Below, piece by piece: positions 18,044-27,816 of a stretch of 64,000 bases of DNA (the first letter of the stretch is position 1; every line of letters starts with the position of its first letter). The translations under genes and the position numbers were made by a program. Under the pieces are notes generated by a model. It did not search any database. It worked only from the letters and a program-made list of their open reading frames with translations, and had not been told where the DNA came from. Origin of the DNA: Fluviicola sp. (GTDB taxonomy: Bacteria > Bacteroidota > Bacteroidia > Flavobacteriales_D > Crocinitomicaceae); the NCBI GenBank assembly GCA_017983675.1, contig JAGOAZ010000004.1, positions 186,001-250,000 of the forward strand, given 5' to 3'.

Positions 18044-19234
18044 ATGATACAATTATCAGATCGCATTTTGTCGATGGAAGAGTCAGCTACATTAGCAATG
18101 ACTAGAAAAAGTCGTGAACTTAGAGCACAAGGAAAAGATATTATTTCGTTGAGTTTGGGGGAACCTGATTTTTTCACCCCTCAATTTATTAAAGACGCTG
18201 CTACTGAAGGCATGGAACAAAATTACACCATGTATTCTCCTGTGCCAGGTTATGATGATTTGAGAGATGCGATTGCTAATAAATTTAATCGTGACAATCA
18301 TATTCCCTACAAACGTGAACACATTGTTGTGTCGACAGGTGCGAAACAATCCATTGCTAATTTAGTGATGGCAGTTATCAATCCGGGTGACGAAGTAATT
18401 ATTCCTGCGCCATATTGGGTTTCGTATGCTGAAATCGTTAAGGTTGCAGGTGGTATTCCAGTAGTGGTACCGACATCGATTGATGCGGATTTTAAATTTA
18501 CTGCAGCACAATTCAAAGCAGCAATAACACCAAAATCGAAAATGATGATGTTCTCATCACCTTGTAATCCAACAGGGACGGTGTATACCAAAGAAGAATT
18601 ACGCGCATTAGCTGATGTGTTAAAAGCAAATCCTTCGTTGATTGTTATGTCAGATGAAATTTACGAACACATCAATTTTGTTGGACATCATTATTCTATT
18701 GCACAATTCCCAGATGTTTTTGATCAAATTGTAACCGTAAATGGTGTTTCAAAAGCATGGGCAATGACTGGATGGCGTGTTGGATACATTGGCGCTCCTA
18801 AAAACATAGCGGATGCTTGTAACAAAATTCAAGGTCAATTTACATCAGGAACATGTTCCATTGCGCAACGTGCGACAATAGCAGCTGTTAACGCAGATCC
18901 AGCAATTTTGAAAGATATGGTAGCTGCTTTTGAAAGCAGAAGAGAATTGGTGTTGAATGCATTAAATGCTATGCCAGGTGTGAAATGTAATCGTCCAGGT
19001 GGCGCATTTTACGTATTCCCTGATATCAGTAGTTTCTTTGGTAAAAAAGCTGGTGAACATATTATTAACACTGCCGAAGAATTATGTATGTATTTGTTAG
19101 ATAAAGGGGTTGCTTTGGTATCTGGTGAAGCTTTTGGAGATGCGCATTGTATGCGAATTTCTTATGCGGCATCTGAAGAAACTTTAACCGAAGCAATGAA
19201 ACGCATTGCAAGTGCTTTAGCTGAATTGAAATAA
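18044..19234 (+). CDS. Pyridoxal-phosphate aspartate-type aminotransferase (class I/II)
   Basis: A 396-residue fold-type I aminotransferase. It has SLGEPDF near 38-44, the STGAKQSI cofactor loop, SPCNPTG, SDEIYEH, the PLP-lysine motif NGVSKAWAMTGWRVGY and the substrate-carboxylate arginine in CMRISYA near the C-terminus. The profile fits the AspC Ib subgroup (aspartate or prephenate aminotransferase). Exact substrate is not certain. The heptose kinase gene begins at the base after its stop, so the two share a transcript. Confidence 0.92.
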   Translation: MIQLSDRILSMEESATLAMTRKSRELRAQGKDIISLSLGEPDFFTPQFIKDAATEGMEQNYTMYSPVPGYDDLRDAIANKFNRDNHIPYKREHIVVSTGAKQSIANLVMAVINPGDEVIIPAPYWVSYAEIVKVAGGIPVVVPTSIDADFKFTAAQFKAAITPKSKMMMFSSPCNPTGTVYTKEELRALADVLKANPSLIVMSDEIYEHINFVGHHYSIAQFPDVFDQIVTVNGVSKAWAMTGWRVGYIGAPKNIADACNKIQGQFTSGTCSIAQRATIAAVNADPAILKDMVAAFESRRELVLNALNAMPGVKCNRPGGAFYVFPDISSFFGKKAGEHIINTAEELCMYLLDKGVALVSGEAFGDAHCMRISYAASEETLTEAMKRIASALAELK

Positions 19235-20224
19235 ATGACGATACAAGAATTATTAGCGGACTTTAAAACCAAACGCATTTTAGTGATTGGTGATGTCATG
19301 ATAGACGCCTACATGTTGGGTAAAGTTCATCGTGTGAGTCCAGAAGCTCCTGTTCCAATTGTCAGTTTGGAAAAACAAGAACAACGTTTGGGTGGCGCTG
19401 CTAATGTAGCGTTGAACTTACAATCTTTAGGAGCAACACCAATTCTATGTTCAGTAGTTGGGGACGACCGAGAAGGTGATCAATTGAAGCAACTCATTCA
19501 ACTGCAAGGAATGCCTATTACAGGAATTATTTCTTCAGCAGCTCGTGTAACGACTGTTAAAACTCGTGTTATTGGCAATAACCAACATTTATTACGCATT
19601 GATGGAGAAGATACACATCCGTTAACAATTAATGAAAACAACGATTTCTTTGCAGCTATTGAAACAATTATTGCGCAAGAGCAAATTGATGCGATCATTT
19701 TTGAAGATTATAACAAAGGAGTATTAACACCTACAATAATCGCTCAAGTAATTGCCTTGGCTAACGAAAAAAATATTCCAACAACGGTTGATCCAAAAAA
19801 AGACAACTTTTTAGCATACAAAGGGGTAACGTTATTCAAACCAAATTTGAAAGAGTTAAAAGAAGGTGTTGGTATTGATTGTTCGTTTCAAGATCAAGCT
19901 GCTTTTCATGAAGCAGTAAACGTGCTGGAATCATCATTACAAAACGACATCACTTTTGTAACGCTATCTGAACATGGCGTATTTATCAAACAAAACGATG
20001 TTTCGTTTCACAATCCAGCTCACATGCGTAATATTGCAGATGTAAGTGGAGCAGGAGACACGGTGATATCAGTTGCAACGCTTTGTCTAACAGCTAATCG
20101 TACTATTCAAACAATTGCTTCACTTGCAAATTTATCTGGTGGTTTGGTGTGTGAAGAAAGTGGAGTAGTAACTATTCAACCTGAACAATTAATTGCAGAG
20201 TGCGGTCAACAAGTTTGGCTTTAA
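19235..20224 (+). CDS. D-glycero-beta-D-manno-heptose-7-phosphate kinase (RfaE1 type)
   Basis: A 329-residue PfkB-family kinase: VIGDVMIDAYMLGKVHRVSPEAPVPI near the N-terminus (the RfaE signature), GGAANVALNL, VDPKKDN and the catalytic anion hole VSGAGDT near the C-terminus. It corresponds to the kinase half of E. coli HldE; the nucleotidyltransferase half is absent. It makes heptose 1,7-bisphosphate for ADP-heptose and LPS core. It abuts the aminotransferase stop with zero spacing. Confidence 0.88.
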   Translation: MTIQELLADFKTKRILVIGDVMIDAYMLGKVHRVSPEAPVPIVSLEKQEQRLGGAANVALNLQSLGATPILCSVVGDDREGDQLKQLIQLQGMPITGIISSAARVTTVKTRVIGNNQHLLRIDGEDTHPLTINENNDFFAAIETIIAQEQIDAIIFEDYNKGVLTPTIIAQVIALANEKNIPTTVDPKKDNFLAYKGVTLFKPNLKELKEGVGIDCSFQDQAAFHEAVNVLESSLQNDITFVTLSEHGVFIKQNDVSFHNPAHMRNIADVSGAGDTVISVATLCLTANRTIQTIASLANLSGGLVCEESGVVTIQPEQLIAECGQQVWL

Positions 20225-20244
20225 ACAAACATTATTATACCTCA

Positions 20245-20252
20245 TACGTTTG
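20245..20252 (+). promoter_or_regulatory. Possible -7 box for menG
   Basis: TACGTTTG fits TAnnTTTG, 21 bases before the ATG at 20274. No -33 element is at the normal spacing, so menG may also be read from upstream. Confidence 0.35.
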
Positions 20253-20273
20253 AGATAATAGATAATTACCACA

Positions 20274-21005
20274 ATGGAAAGAAAAGAAGTGAAACCTTAT
20301 GGAAATGCTGCAACTTCAAAAAAAGAAGAAGTAGCTGAAATGTTCAACAAAATTTCGAAACGTTACGATTTTTTGAATCATTTTCTTTCCCTAGGAATCG
20401 ATAAAATATGGCGTAAAAAAGCTGTTAAAATGCTTCGTGATGTACAACCGAAACGTATTTTAGATTTAGCTACAGGAACAGGAGATTTTGCAATCGAAAG
20501 TTTGAAATTAAATCCAACTGAAATAGTAGGGATGGATATTTCAGAGGGAATGTTGGAAGTCGGTCGCACGAAAATGAAAAAACGTGGGTTTGATCCGATT
20601 ATTTCCATGCAATTAGGTGATTCGGAAAACTTACCTTTTGAAGATAATTACTTCGATGCTTTAACTGTCGGTTTTGGTGTGCGTAATTATGAAAATTTGG
20701 AAAAAGGTTTAGCTGAAATGTTACGCGTTGTGCGACCAGGTGGCAAATTGATTATTCTTGAATTTTCAAAGCCGAAAAAATTCCCAATCAAACAATACTA
20801 TGCTTTTCATTCGAAATACATCATTCCATTTTTTGGAAAACGAATTTCGAAAGATGAAAAAGCTTATGAATATTTACCGGAATCTGTTGCTGCATTTCCA
20901 GAAGGAGAGGATTTTAAATCTATTTTAAAACAAGTAGGTTACCAATCTGTTGGTTCGAAGTTAGTTGCAGGTGGAATTGCAACCATTTATTTTGGTTCAA
21001 AATAA
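20274..21005 (+). CDS. menG: Demethylmenaquinone methyltransferase
   Basis: A 243-residue UbiE/MenG: the N-terminal [20 protein letters not shown] signature, the SAM motif [27 protein letters not shown] and [18 protein letters not shown]. It adds the methyl group to demethylmenaquinone, the last step of menaquinone synthesis. porT lies 27 bases downstream, the same pairing known from Flavobacterium and its relatives. Confidence 0.95.
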   Translation: MERKEVKPYGNAATSKKEEVAEMFNKISKRYDFLNHFLSLGIDKIWRKKAVKMLRDVQPKRILDLATGTGDFAIESLKLNPTEIVGMDISEGMLEVGRTKMKKRGFDPIISMQLGDSENLPFEDNYFDALTVGFGVRNYENLEKGLAEMLRVVRPGGKLIILEFSKPKKFPIKQYYAFHSKYIIPFFGKRISKDEKAYEYLPESVAAFPEGEDFKSILKQVGYQSVGSKLVAGGIATIYFGSK

Positions 21006-21032
21006 ATAGCTTTCATTAGCGTTATTAACATT

Positions 21033-21749
21033 ATGAAATTCATTGTTGGATTATATTGTTTATTAGTTGGCTCACTTGCATTTGCGCAACGTGAAAAGCC
21101 AAAAAACTACCGTCGTTTTGATGAACGTACAATCCATTTTGGTTTTATGTTAGGTGGTAACTCTGCAAATTTCAGAGCGATCCCTCGATTAGATAATTAT
21201 CAAAATTATCAGTTAAAATCACTAGAAACTCAAAGTCAACCGGGTGGACAAGTTGGTATAGTTGCATCGTTAAAATTATGGAACCCAGTTGTTCGATTGC
21301 GTTTTATTCCAACTTTATCGTTTCAGGAACGTGTGCTCGAATATTATTATGTTGATCCAAATCCAAATTCTAAAAAAGATTTATTCAAAGAACGTAGGGT
21401 GAATTCGACAAATCTCGATTTTCCATTAATGCTGCAATTCCGAACGATGCGCTACAATAACTTTGCAAGTTATGTCTTGTTTGGAGGGCAATATTCCTAC
21501 GATTTACAATCTTTTGAAAAATCGTCCCAAAATTTTAATGATCCGTTTATTAAAATAAAAGCAAACGATTTTCAAGGTCAAGTAGGGGCAGGATTGGAGT
21601 TCTTTGCTCCGTATTTTAAATTCGGATTTGAAATCAAATACTCTAGAAGCTTTAATAATTCTTTGATTCAAGATTTTACCAAATATTCCAAACCAATCGA
21701 CCGTTTATACAACCGCGTTTTGTGGGTTTCACTTATTTTCGAAGGATAA
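21033..21749 (+). CDS. porT: T9SS outer-membrane protein PorT
   Basis: 238 residues with a signal peptide ending LAFAQ and an outer-membrane beta-barrel pattern of alternating strands ending in an aromatic-rich last strand (RVLWVSLIFEG). The early segment RRFDERTIHFGFMLGGN and the position right after menG identify it as PorT, needed for type IX secretion and gliding. Its stop codon overlaps the next ATG by one base (TAATG). The cargo genes in this window (five type A, two type B) depend on this machine. Confidence 0.87.
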   Translation: MKFIVGLYCLLVGSLAFAQREKPKNYRRFDERTIHFGFMLGGNSANFRAIPRLDNYQNYQLKSLETQSQPGGQVGIVASLKLWNPVVRLRFIPTLSFQERVLEYYYVDPNPNSKKDLFKERRVNSTNLDFPLMLQFRTMRYNNFASYVLFGGQYSYDLQSFEKSSQNFNDPFIKIKANDFQGQVGAGLEFFAPYFKFGFEIKYSRSFNNSLIQDFTKYSKPIDRLYNRVLWVSLIFEG

Positions 21750-23299
21750 TGATTGTTCAATTTCAATTAAGTCCCGAAGAAGCAAAAGATGACGCATTTA
21801 TAGAAAAACGAATTGCTTCTGAAACCAACCAAAAAATTGGAACATTTGATTTTCAATGGTTGAAACGTTCAGTTGATGCGCGCAAACGCACGATTTTAAT
21901 CAATGCAACTTTTGAAGTAGCTGAAAAAGGTAAACTTCCCGTAATTGATATCGATTTTCATCCAACAGAAGTTCAAGACAAACCAACTGTTCACATCATT
22001 GGAGCAGGACCAGCAGGATTGTATGCCGCATTACGCGCATTGGAAATTGGATTAAAACCAATTATCTATGAACGCGGAAAAGATGTGCGTTCGCGAAGAA
22101 GGGATTTGGCTCAATTAAACAAAGAACACTTGGTAAATCCCGAATCCAATTATTGTTTTGGAGAAGGTGGGGCCGGCACTTATTCTGATGGAAAATTATA
22201 TACCCGTTCCAAAAAAAGAGGTGATGTACTGCGTGCCTTAAAATGGTTTGTAGCTTTTGGAGCTTCTTCGGATATCTTGGTAGATGCACATCCACATATT
22301 GGAACAAATAAACTTCCGCAAATAATTGTTGCCATGCGCGAATGCATTATTCAACATGGCGGCGAGGTGCATTTTGAATCGAAATTAACAGATATACGAG
22401 TATCCAATAATGCAATTGATGAAATTACGATTAATGGGAAACAACACGTTCCTGTAAAGGCTGTGATATTGGCTACAGGACATTCTGCACGCGATATTTT
22501 TGAGTTGTTACACAAAAAAGAAGTTACCGTTCAAGCGAAACCATTTGCACTTGGTGTTCGAGTGGAACATACGCAAGCATTTATTGATAAGATTCAATAC
22601 CACGGTCGTTTGAACGATGATTATTTGCCGCCAGCTTCGTATGCTTTGGTTGCTCAAATTGAAAACAAAGGCGTGTATTCTTTTTGTATGTGTCCAGGAG
22701 GTATCATTGCACCTTGCGCAACTGCTCCAGGCGAAGTTGTCACGAATGGTTGGTCGCCGTCGAAAAGAAACAATGCGACTTCCAATTCGGGTATTGTGGT
22801 AAGTGTTGAACCAGAAGAATTGCCTAATTATTCACCTAACGACCCGTTTGTTAGTTTGAAATTTCAACGAAAAGTGGAACACGATTGTTGGGAAGCAGCA
22901 GGTAAAACGCAAGCTGTTCCTGCTCAACGATTGAAAGATTTTGTGGAACAACGCAAATCGCTCGATTTTCCAAGAACGTCTTATCAGCCGGGAATTGTGA
23001 GTGTTGATTTAAATAAGGTATTACCCGATTTTATCGCTAGAAGATTGCGAGGCGCTTTCAAAGAATTCGATAAAAAAATGCATGGATTTTTAACGAATGA
23101 TGCTGTGATTCATGCTCCAGAAAGTCGCACTTCGAGCCCTGTTTCTATTCCGAGAGATACGGAAACGTGTATGAGTATTTCAACCAATGGACTTTTTCCT
23201 TGTGCTGAAGGAGCAGGTTATGCAGGAGGTATAGTTTCTGCAGCAATCGATGGAATGAAGTGTGTTGATGCGGCTTTTGAGTGGTTGCAGAAAAAGTAA
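21749..23299 (+). CDS. FAD-dependent dehydrogenase-like protein (COG2509)
   Basis: 516 residues starting MIVQFQLSPEEA at 21749; a frame extension to 21722 runs back into porT and is rejected. After an N-terminal ~80-residue domain comes the dinucleotide fold IIGAGPAGLYAALRA and then FGEGGAGTYSDGKL, ATGHSARD, FCMCPGGIIAPCATAPGEV and a C-terminal GAGYAGGIVSAAIDG. This is the conserved uncharacterised FAD oxidoreductase family found in most Bacteroidetes; its substrate is unknown. It is translationally coupled to porT. Confidence 0.88.
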   Translation: MIVQFQLSPEEAKDDAFIEKRIASETNQKIGTFDFQWLKRSVDARKRTILINATFEVAEKGKLPVIDIDFHPTEVQDKPTVHIIGAGPAGLYAALRALEIGLKPIIYERGKDVRSRRRDLAQLNKEHLVNPESNYCFGEGGAGTYSDGKLYTRSKKRGDVLRALKWFVAFGASSDILVDAHPHIGTNKLPQIIVAMRECIIQHGGEVHFESKLTDIRVSNNAIDEITINGKQHVPVKAVILATGHSARDIFELLHKKEVTVQAKPFALGVRVEHTQAFIDKIQYHGRLNDDYLPPASYALVAQIENKGVYSFCMCPGGIIAPCATAPGEVVTNGWSPSKRNNATSNSGIVVSVEPEELPNYSPNDPFVSLKFQRKVEHDCWEAAGKTQAVPAQRLKDFVEQRKSLDFPRTSYQPGIVSVDLNKVLPDFIARRLRGAFKEFDKKMHGFLTNDAVIHAPESRTSSPVSIPRDTETCMSISTNGLFPCAEGAGYAGGIVSAAIDGMKCVDAAFEWLQKK

Positions 23300-23434
23300 T
23301 GTAGCTTTTTGGGGTCAGTCTGCAGCTTTACCACAATTTACCCGGGTAACTAATTTACTGAATACTTTTCTATTAGAAATCATAGTTTTTTTTCCTAAAA
23401 CTCAAGCGCGTATTGAATTCAATTTTAACAGTTT

Positions 23435-23468
23435 TTTGATGACAATTTCCATGTTTTATTTATATTTG
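23435..23468 (+). promoter_or_regulatory. Promoter of the toxin-antitoxin operon
   Basis: TTTG at 23435-23438 and the -7 box TATATTTG at 23461-23468 (spacing 22, a little long). The -7 box runs into the palindromic operator. Confidence 0.6.
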
Positions 23469-23483
23469 TACCATAATGGTACA
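23467..23483 (+). promoter_or_regulatory. Palindromic operator of the toxin-antitoxin operon
   Basis: TGTACCATAATGGTACA is a perfect inverted repeat with 8-bp arms and a 1-base centre. It overlaps the end of the -7 box and the expected transcription start. E. coli YefM recognises palindromes with TGTACA cores, and these arms begin TGTAC. Autorepression by the antitoxin-toxin complex is inferred. Confidence 0.75.
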
Positions 23484-23500
23484 CATTAATATTAATTTAT

Positions 23501-23752
23501 ATGCTAGTAATTAGTAGTCGAGAATTTAGACAACATCAGAAAGAATATTTTGAAAAAGTTGATCAAGGTGAACAAGTTATTGTGCAAAGAGGGAATAATA
23601 AAGCTTACGTTTTAACTCCAGTATTTTCCGATGATTTGCTTATTAATACGGGCATGATTGAAAAATTAAAGCAAAGTCTTTTAGAAGTTCAAAATGGAGA
23701 AGTACAAAAAATATCCAACTCGAATGAAATCAAAGATTTGCTAGGATTATGA
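23501..23752 (+). CDS. Phd/YefM-family antitoxin
   Basis: 83 residues. The N-terminal ~50 residues match the Phd/YefM DNA-binding fold (SSREFRQHQKEYFEKVDQGEQVIVQRG), and the tail is the flexible toxin-binding part. Its stop overlaps the toxin start in ATGA. It should neutralise the YoeB-like RNase and repress the operon through the palindrome at 23467-23483. No sign of disruption. Confidence 0.92.
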   Translation: MLVISSREFRQHQKEYFEKVDQGEQVIVQRGNNKAYVLTPVFSDDLLINTGMIEKLKQSLLEVQNGEVQKISNSNEIKDLLGL

Positions 23753-24027
23753 AATTTAGTTTGGAGTTTTCTAAATCAGCATTAGAAGATATTCAGATAC
23801 ATCGAAAATCTGGCGATAGGCCAACGTTAAAAAAAATTGAAAAATTGTTAAACGAATTACTCATTCATCCAACAATTGGCACTGGAAAACCAGAAGTGTT
23901 AAAATACAATGAGAAAAACTTATATTCAAGGAGAATAAACAAACAACATCGATTAATTTATTCAATTAATGAATCGTTATCGATAGTTTATGTATTAAGT
24001 CTCAGGTCGCATTACGGAGATAAATAA
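23749..24027 (+). CDS. Txe/YoeB-family toxin (ribosome-dependent mRNA endonuclease)
   Basis: 92 residues of the RelE/YoeB fold. By motif, the catalytic residues E49 (GKPEVLKY), R68 (KQHRLIY) and H88 (SHYGDK) line up with E46, R65 and H83 of E. coli YoeB, so it looks active. It is translationally coupled to the antitoxin. YoeB toxins cut mRNA in the ribosomal A site. The pair is the one clearly accessory module in this part of the window. Confidence 0.92.
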   Translation: MKFSLEFSKSALEDIQIHRKSGDRPTLKKIEKLLNELLIHPTIGTGKPEVLKYNEKNLYSRRINKQHRLIYSINESLSIVYVLSLRSHYGDK

Positions 24028-24054
24028 ATCCCATCTAACAAACTAGCTAACCAT

Positions 24055-24830
<776 letters not shown>

Positions 24831-24893
24831 CTTTTACTTTTGTTGTTTCTTCTTGTTTGGCACAATTTTAATAGTAATCAGCGTTGATTTTAT

Positions 24894-24901
24894 TATTTTT
24901 G
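24894..24901 (+). promoter_or_regulatory. -7 promoter box for tamL
   Basis: TATTTTTG ends only 5 bases before the ATG at 24907, so the message would have almost no leader. Confidence 0.5.
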
Positions 24902-24906
24902 TACAG

Positions 24907-27738
24907 ATGCGAATGAAAAAAAACAGCTATTTTCAACTAAAGTTTAGCCTTGTGCTTTTTGTAATTTTACTTCACTCAAGTTGTAAAACTACAAAATATG
25001 TGCCTGAGGGAAAGCATTTGTTAGTCGAAAATACAATTGATATCAATGGTGATGAATTGAATACCGATCAAATCAATGCTGTCATTCGTCAAAAGCCCAA
25101 TTTAAAATTGCTTGGAATTCGATTTCGACTCAAAGCTTTCAATGCGATTGATAGTACAAAACTAGCCACTCGGGTTAGTCGTATGCAACAACGAATTATT
25201 CTGAAAAATAACAAATCGATTAATAAAGCTAATCGCATAAATGAAAAACGGATTTTTCGAGCGAAACAAAAAAACAAGCCTTATTACCGATTGAAAAAAG
25301 CACATATCCGAGATACCGTTGAAATGCGCCAAAAAATTGGCCAAAAAATTAAATATAATTTTGGTGAAGCACCTGTTATTGCTGATACCTTATTCTTGAA
25401 TAAATCGGTAAAACAAATTGAAAGTTACATCAGAAATAACGGATATTTTTATGGAAATGTGACAGCTCATTTTGATACCTTATCCTTTCGAAACAAACGA
25501 GTAAAAGCAAAATACAGGATTACGACAGGACCTCGTTATTTCATAGACTCTGTTCAATTGGCTATTCCTAATGCTTCATTGGAAGCAACATTCAAAGATT
25601 TTGTTCGGAAAGTGAGTGATAAAGAAGGAATCAATACACAACTTGAAAATCATTGGGACAGACAACAGCAGTTATTCATTCCGTATGATGCGGAAAATTT
25701 AAGCCTATATCGTTTAGAAGCAGCGAAACATTTCAGAGATGCCTCTTTTTATGGATTTAATGAAGAAAGTATTTCGTTTGACATCGACACAAACAAACGT
25801 GATATGCGCATGCGCATGATTATTCAGATTGCAGATCGGTTTGTACAAAGTAAAGTAAACATGGATAGTATTGTAACGCTTCCCCATCAAAAAACACAAA
25901 TTGTTGGAGTTTACTTTCATATCTGTGACACAACATTGTATAGTGGGAATTTCAAAGAAACGGTTGATAATTTAGGTCGAAACTTACGCGAAAATAAAAT
26001 GCTTGTCACCCTTGATTCGCTGCATTTCATGAAAATAAAACGCAAAGTTGAGTTACCAATCAATGAACGTAAAAGCAGCAATCGAAAAGAATTTCAAAAG
26101 AGTGTATTTGAAAAAAATCTTATTGGTCAATTCAAAGACTCAGTCGGTTATGATTTACAACGTGTAGCAACGTTTACGTACAATGGTGAATTATTTGTTC
26201 ATCCCGATTTGTTAGAAGCTCAAAATTATTTGGAGAATCAAACATATTACAAAGAATTTAATTTGGAGCGAACATATAATCGTTTGGTTCAATTAGGTTT
26301 ATTTCAGTCGATTTTCACAGATATAGTTGAAACTGACTTAGGAAGTGGTCAAGTGGAAGTACATTATTACTTAATACCAACGTTGAAAAAAGCATTCAGT
26401 TTTGAGCCAAGAGCAAATAATTTTAATGGTTATTTAGGAGTGAGTACTTCGTTGAATTATTCGAATAAAAACATTCTGAAAACAGGAACCAATATGGTTT
26501 TTTCGTTTTCGGGTGGATTTGAAACATCGCCTTTGGTTTTTGGTGAAGATTCAACTGCTGTTATTGGGGACAACAAAAAACAAACATTCAACACCTTTGA
26601 GGTTGGACCTTCGTTGAAGTACGACATTCCAGGATTATTTCCTTTTGGTATCAATGCGTTAAAAAAACGCCAACGTCCTCGAACGATTATTTCTGGAGCA
26701 TTTAATTTTCAACGCAGAACTGATTTTAACAGAAAAGTTTTCCAGTTCAATTACGGATATAAATTTGCATTAGGTAATGGAAATACACAATCAATATCCT
26801 TGGGTTTACCAGGTATGTCGGTTGTCAAGGTAGTTTCAATCAATAAATCCGCAGCATTTCAAACGCAAATCAACGAGTTAAACGATTTATTTTTGCGTAA
26901 TGCATATAGTAATCAGTTGATTTGGGAAGATTTCCGCATACAATTTGATTATGATAATTTACTCGATGAGCACCGATTTATATCTAAAAACACGCGGTTA
27001 ACATTCAGTGGATCAGTCAATACAGCAGGAAATCTGTTGAATTTACTAACAAGCTTCGGACCACAACAAGATTCACTTGTAAAGAAAATAGGCGATGTGA
27101 CTTTTTCACAATTTTCAATGCTTGATACCAAGTTAATTGTTACCAATAAATTATCAAAACGAAGAACAATCGCCTTTAAATTTTTAGGTGGATTTGGTTT
27201 GCCTGGGAAAAACACAAAAACATCTTTACCATTCGATTATTCCTTTTTTGGAGGTGGTTCAAACGATAATCGCGGATGGGTTGCTCGTTCACTTGGTCCG
27301 GGCTCCTATTCAATTTTGTTGGATTCAAATAATGTGTTGACTCAAATTGCCGATATTCGGTTGAGTTCTTCCTTGGAATTTAGATTCGGCGGTGGAAAAC
27401 TGTTTAATCATGCTTTTTTCATCGATGCAGGAAATATTTGGACAATGAATTACGACCCTAATCGACCAGGCAGTCAGATCTCTAAAAATTGGTACAAAGA
27501 AATTGGCTTGTCTATCGGCTATGGTTTGCGCTTAGATTTTGATTATTTCATTGCTCGACTTGATTTCGGATTACCGATTTATAATCCTGGATTACCGATT
27601 GGTTCACGTTGGATTTACGAAAGTAAAGAAGCATTTAATACAGCTGCATTAAATTATTATGGAAGTGAATGGAAAACACGAATTCCAGCTTCACTTTTTT
27701 TAATTCAACCACATTTTGGAATTGGTTTTCCTTTTTAG
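24907..27738 (+). CDS. TamL-like outer-membrane lipoprotein, BamA/TamA superfamily
   Basis: 943 residues starting MRMKKNSYFQ at 24907; an upstream in-frame start at 24853 would lie before the promoter. The signal peptide ends in a lipobox-like LHSSC (Cys26) followed by KTTKYVPEGKHLL, the usual opening of Bacteroidetes TamL. Several POTRA-like repeats (about 30-500) lead to an Omp85 beta barrel with DYSFFGGGSNDNRGW near 780-795 and a barrel-closing C-terminal strand ending in F. It probably acts with a TamB-type protein in outer-membrane assembly or lipid transport. Confidence 0.88.
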   Translation: MRMKKNSYFQLKFSLVLFVILLHSSCKTTKYVPEGKHLLVENTIDINGDELNTDQINAVIRQKPNLKLLGIRFRLKAFNAIDSTKLATRVSRMQQRIILKNNKSINKANRINEKRIFRAKQKNKPYYRLKKAHIRDTVEMRQKIGQKIKYNFGEAPVIADTLFLNKSVKQIESYIRNNGYFYGNVTAHFDTLSFRNKRVKAKYRITTGPRYFIDSVQLAIPNASLEATFKDFVRKVSDKEGINTQLENHWDRQQQLFIPYDAENLSLYRLEAAKHFRDASFYGFNEESISFDIDTNKRDMRMRMIIQIADRFVQSKVNMDSIVTLPHQKTQIVGVYFHICDTTLYSGNFKETVDNLGRNLRENKMLVTLDSLHFMKIKRKVELPINERKSSNRKEFQKSVFEKNLIGQFKDSVGYDLQRVATFTYNGELFVHPDLLEAQNYLENQTYYKEFNLERTYNRLVQLGLFQSIFTDIVETDLGSGQVEVHYYLIPTLKKAFSFEPRANNFNGYLGVSTSLNYSNKNILKTGTNMVFSFSGGFETSPLVFGEDSTAVIGDNKKQTFNTFEVGPSLKYDIPGLFPFGINALKKRQRPRTIISGAFNFQRRTDFNRKVFQFNYGYKFALGNGNTQSISLGLPGMSVVKVVSINKSAAFQTQINELNDLFLRNAYSNQLIWEDFRIQFDYDNLLDEHRFISKNTRLTFSGSVNTAGNLLNLLTSFGPQQDSLVKKIGDVTFSQFSMLDTKLIVTNKLSKRRTIAFKFLGGFGLPGKNTKTSLPFDYSFFGGGSNDNRGWVARSLGPGSYSILLDSNNVLTQIADIRLSSSLEFRFGGGKLFNHAFFIDAGNIWTMNYDPNRPGSQISKNWYKEIGLSIGYGLRLDFDYFIARLDFGLPIYNPGLPIGSRWIYESKEAFNTAALNYYGSEWKTRIPASLFLIQPHFGIGFPF

Positions 27739-27775
27739 AAGTGGTATTTTTTTTAGTTACCAGGTAATACATTTA

Positions 27776-27804
27776 ATTGCATACTAACTTTTCATTATCT
27801 TTGA
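27776..27804 (+). promoter_or_regulatory. Promoter of fbaA-accD
   Basis: TTG at 27776-27778, an 18-base spacer, then TATCTTTG at 27797-27804, a good match to the Bacteroidetes consensus. A short perfect inverted repeat TTACCAGGTAA sits just upstream at 27757-27767. Confidence 0.75.
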
Positions 27805-27816
27805 CGGCGAAACACA

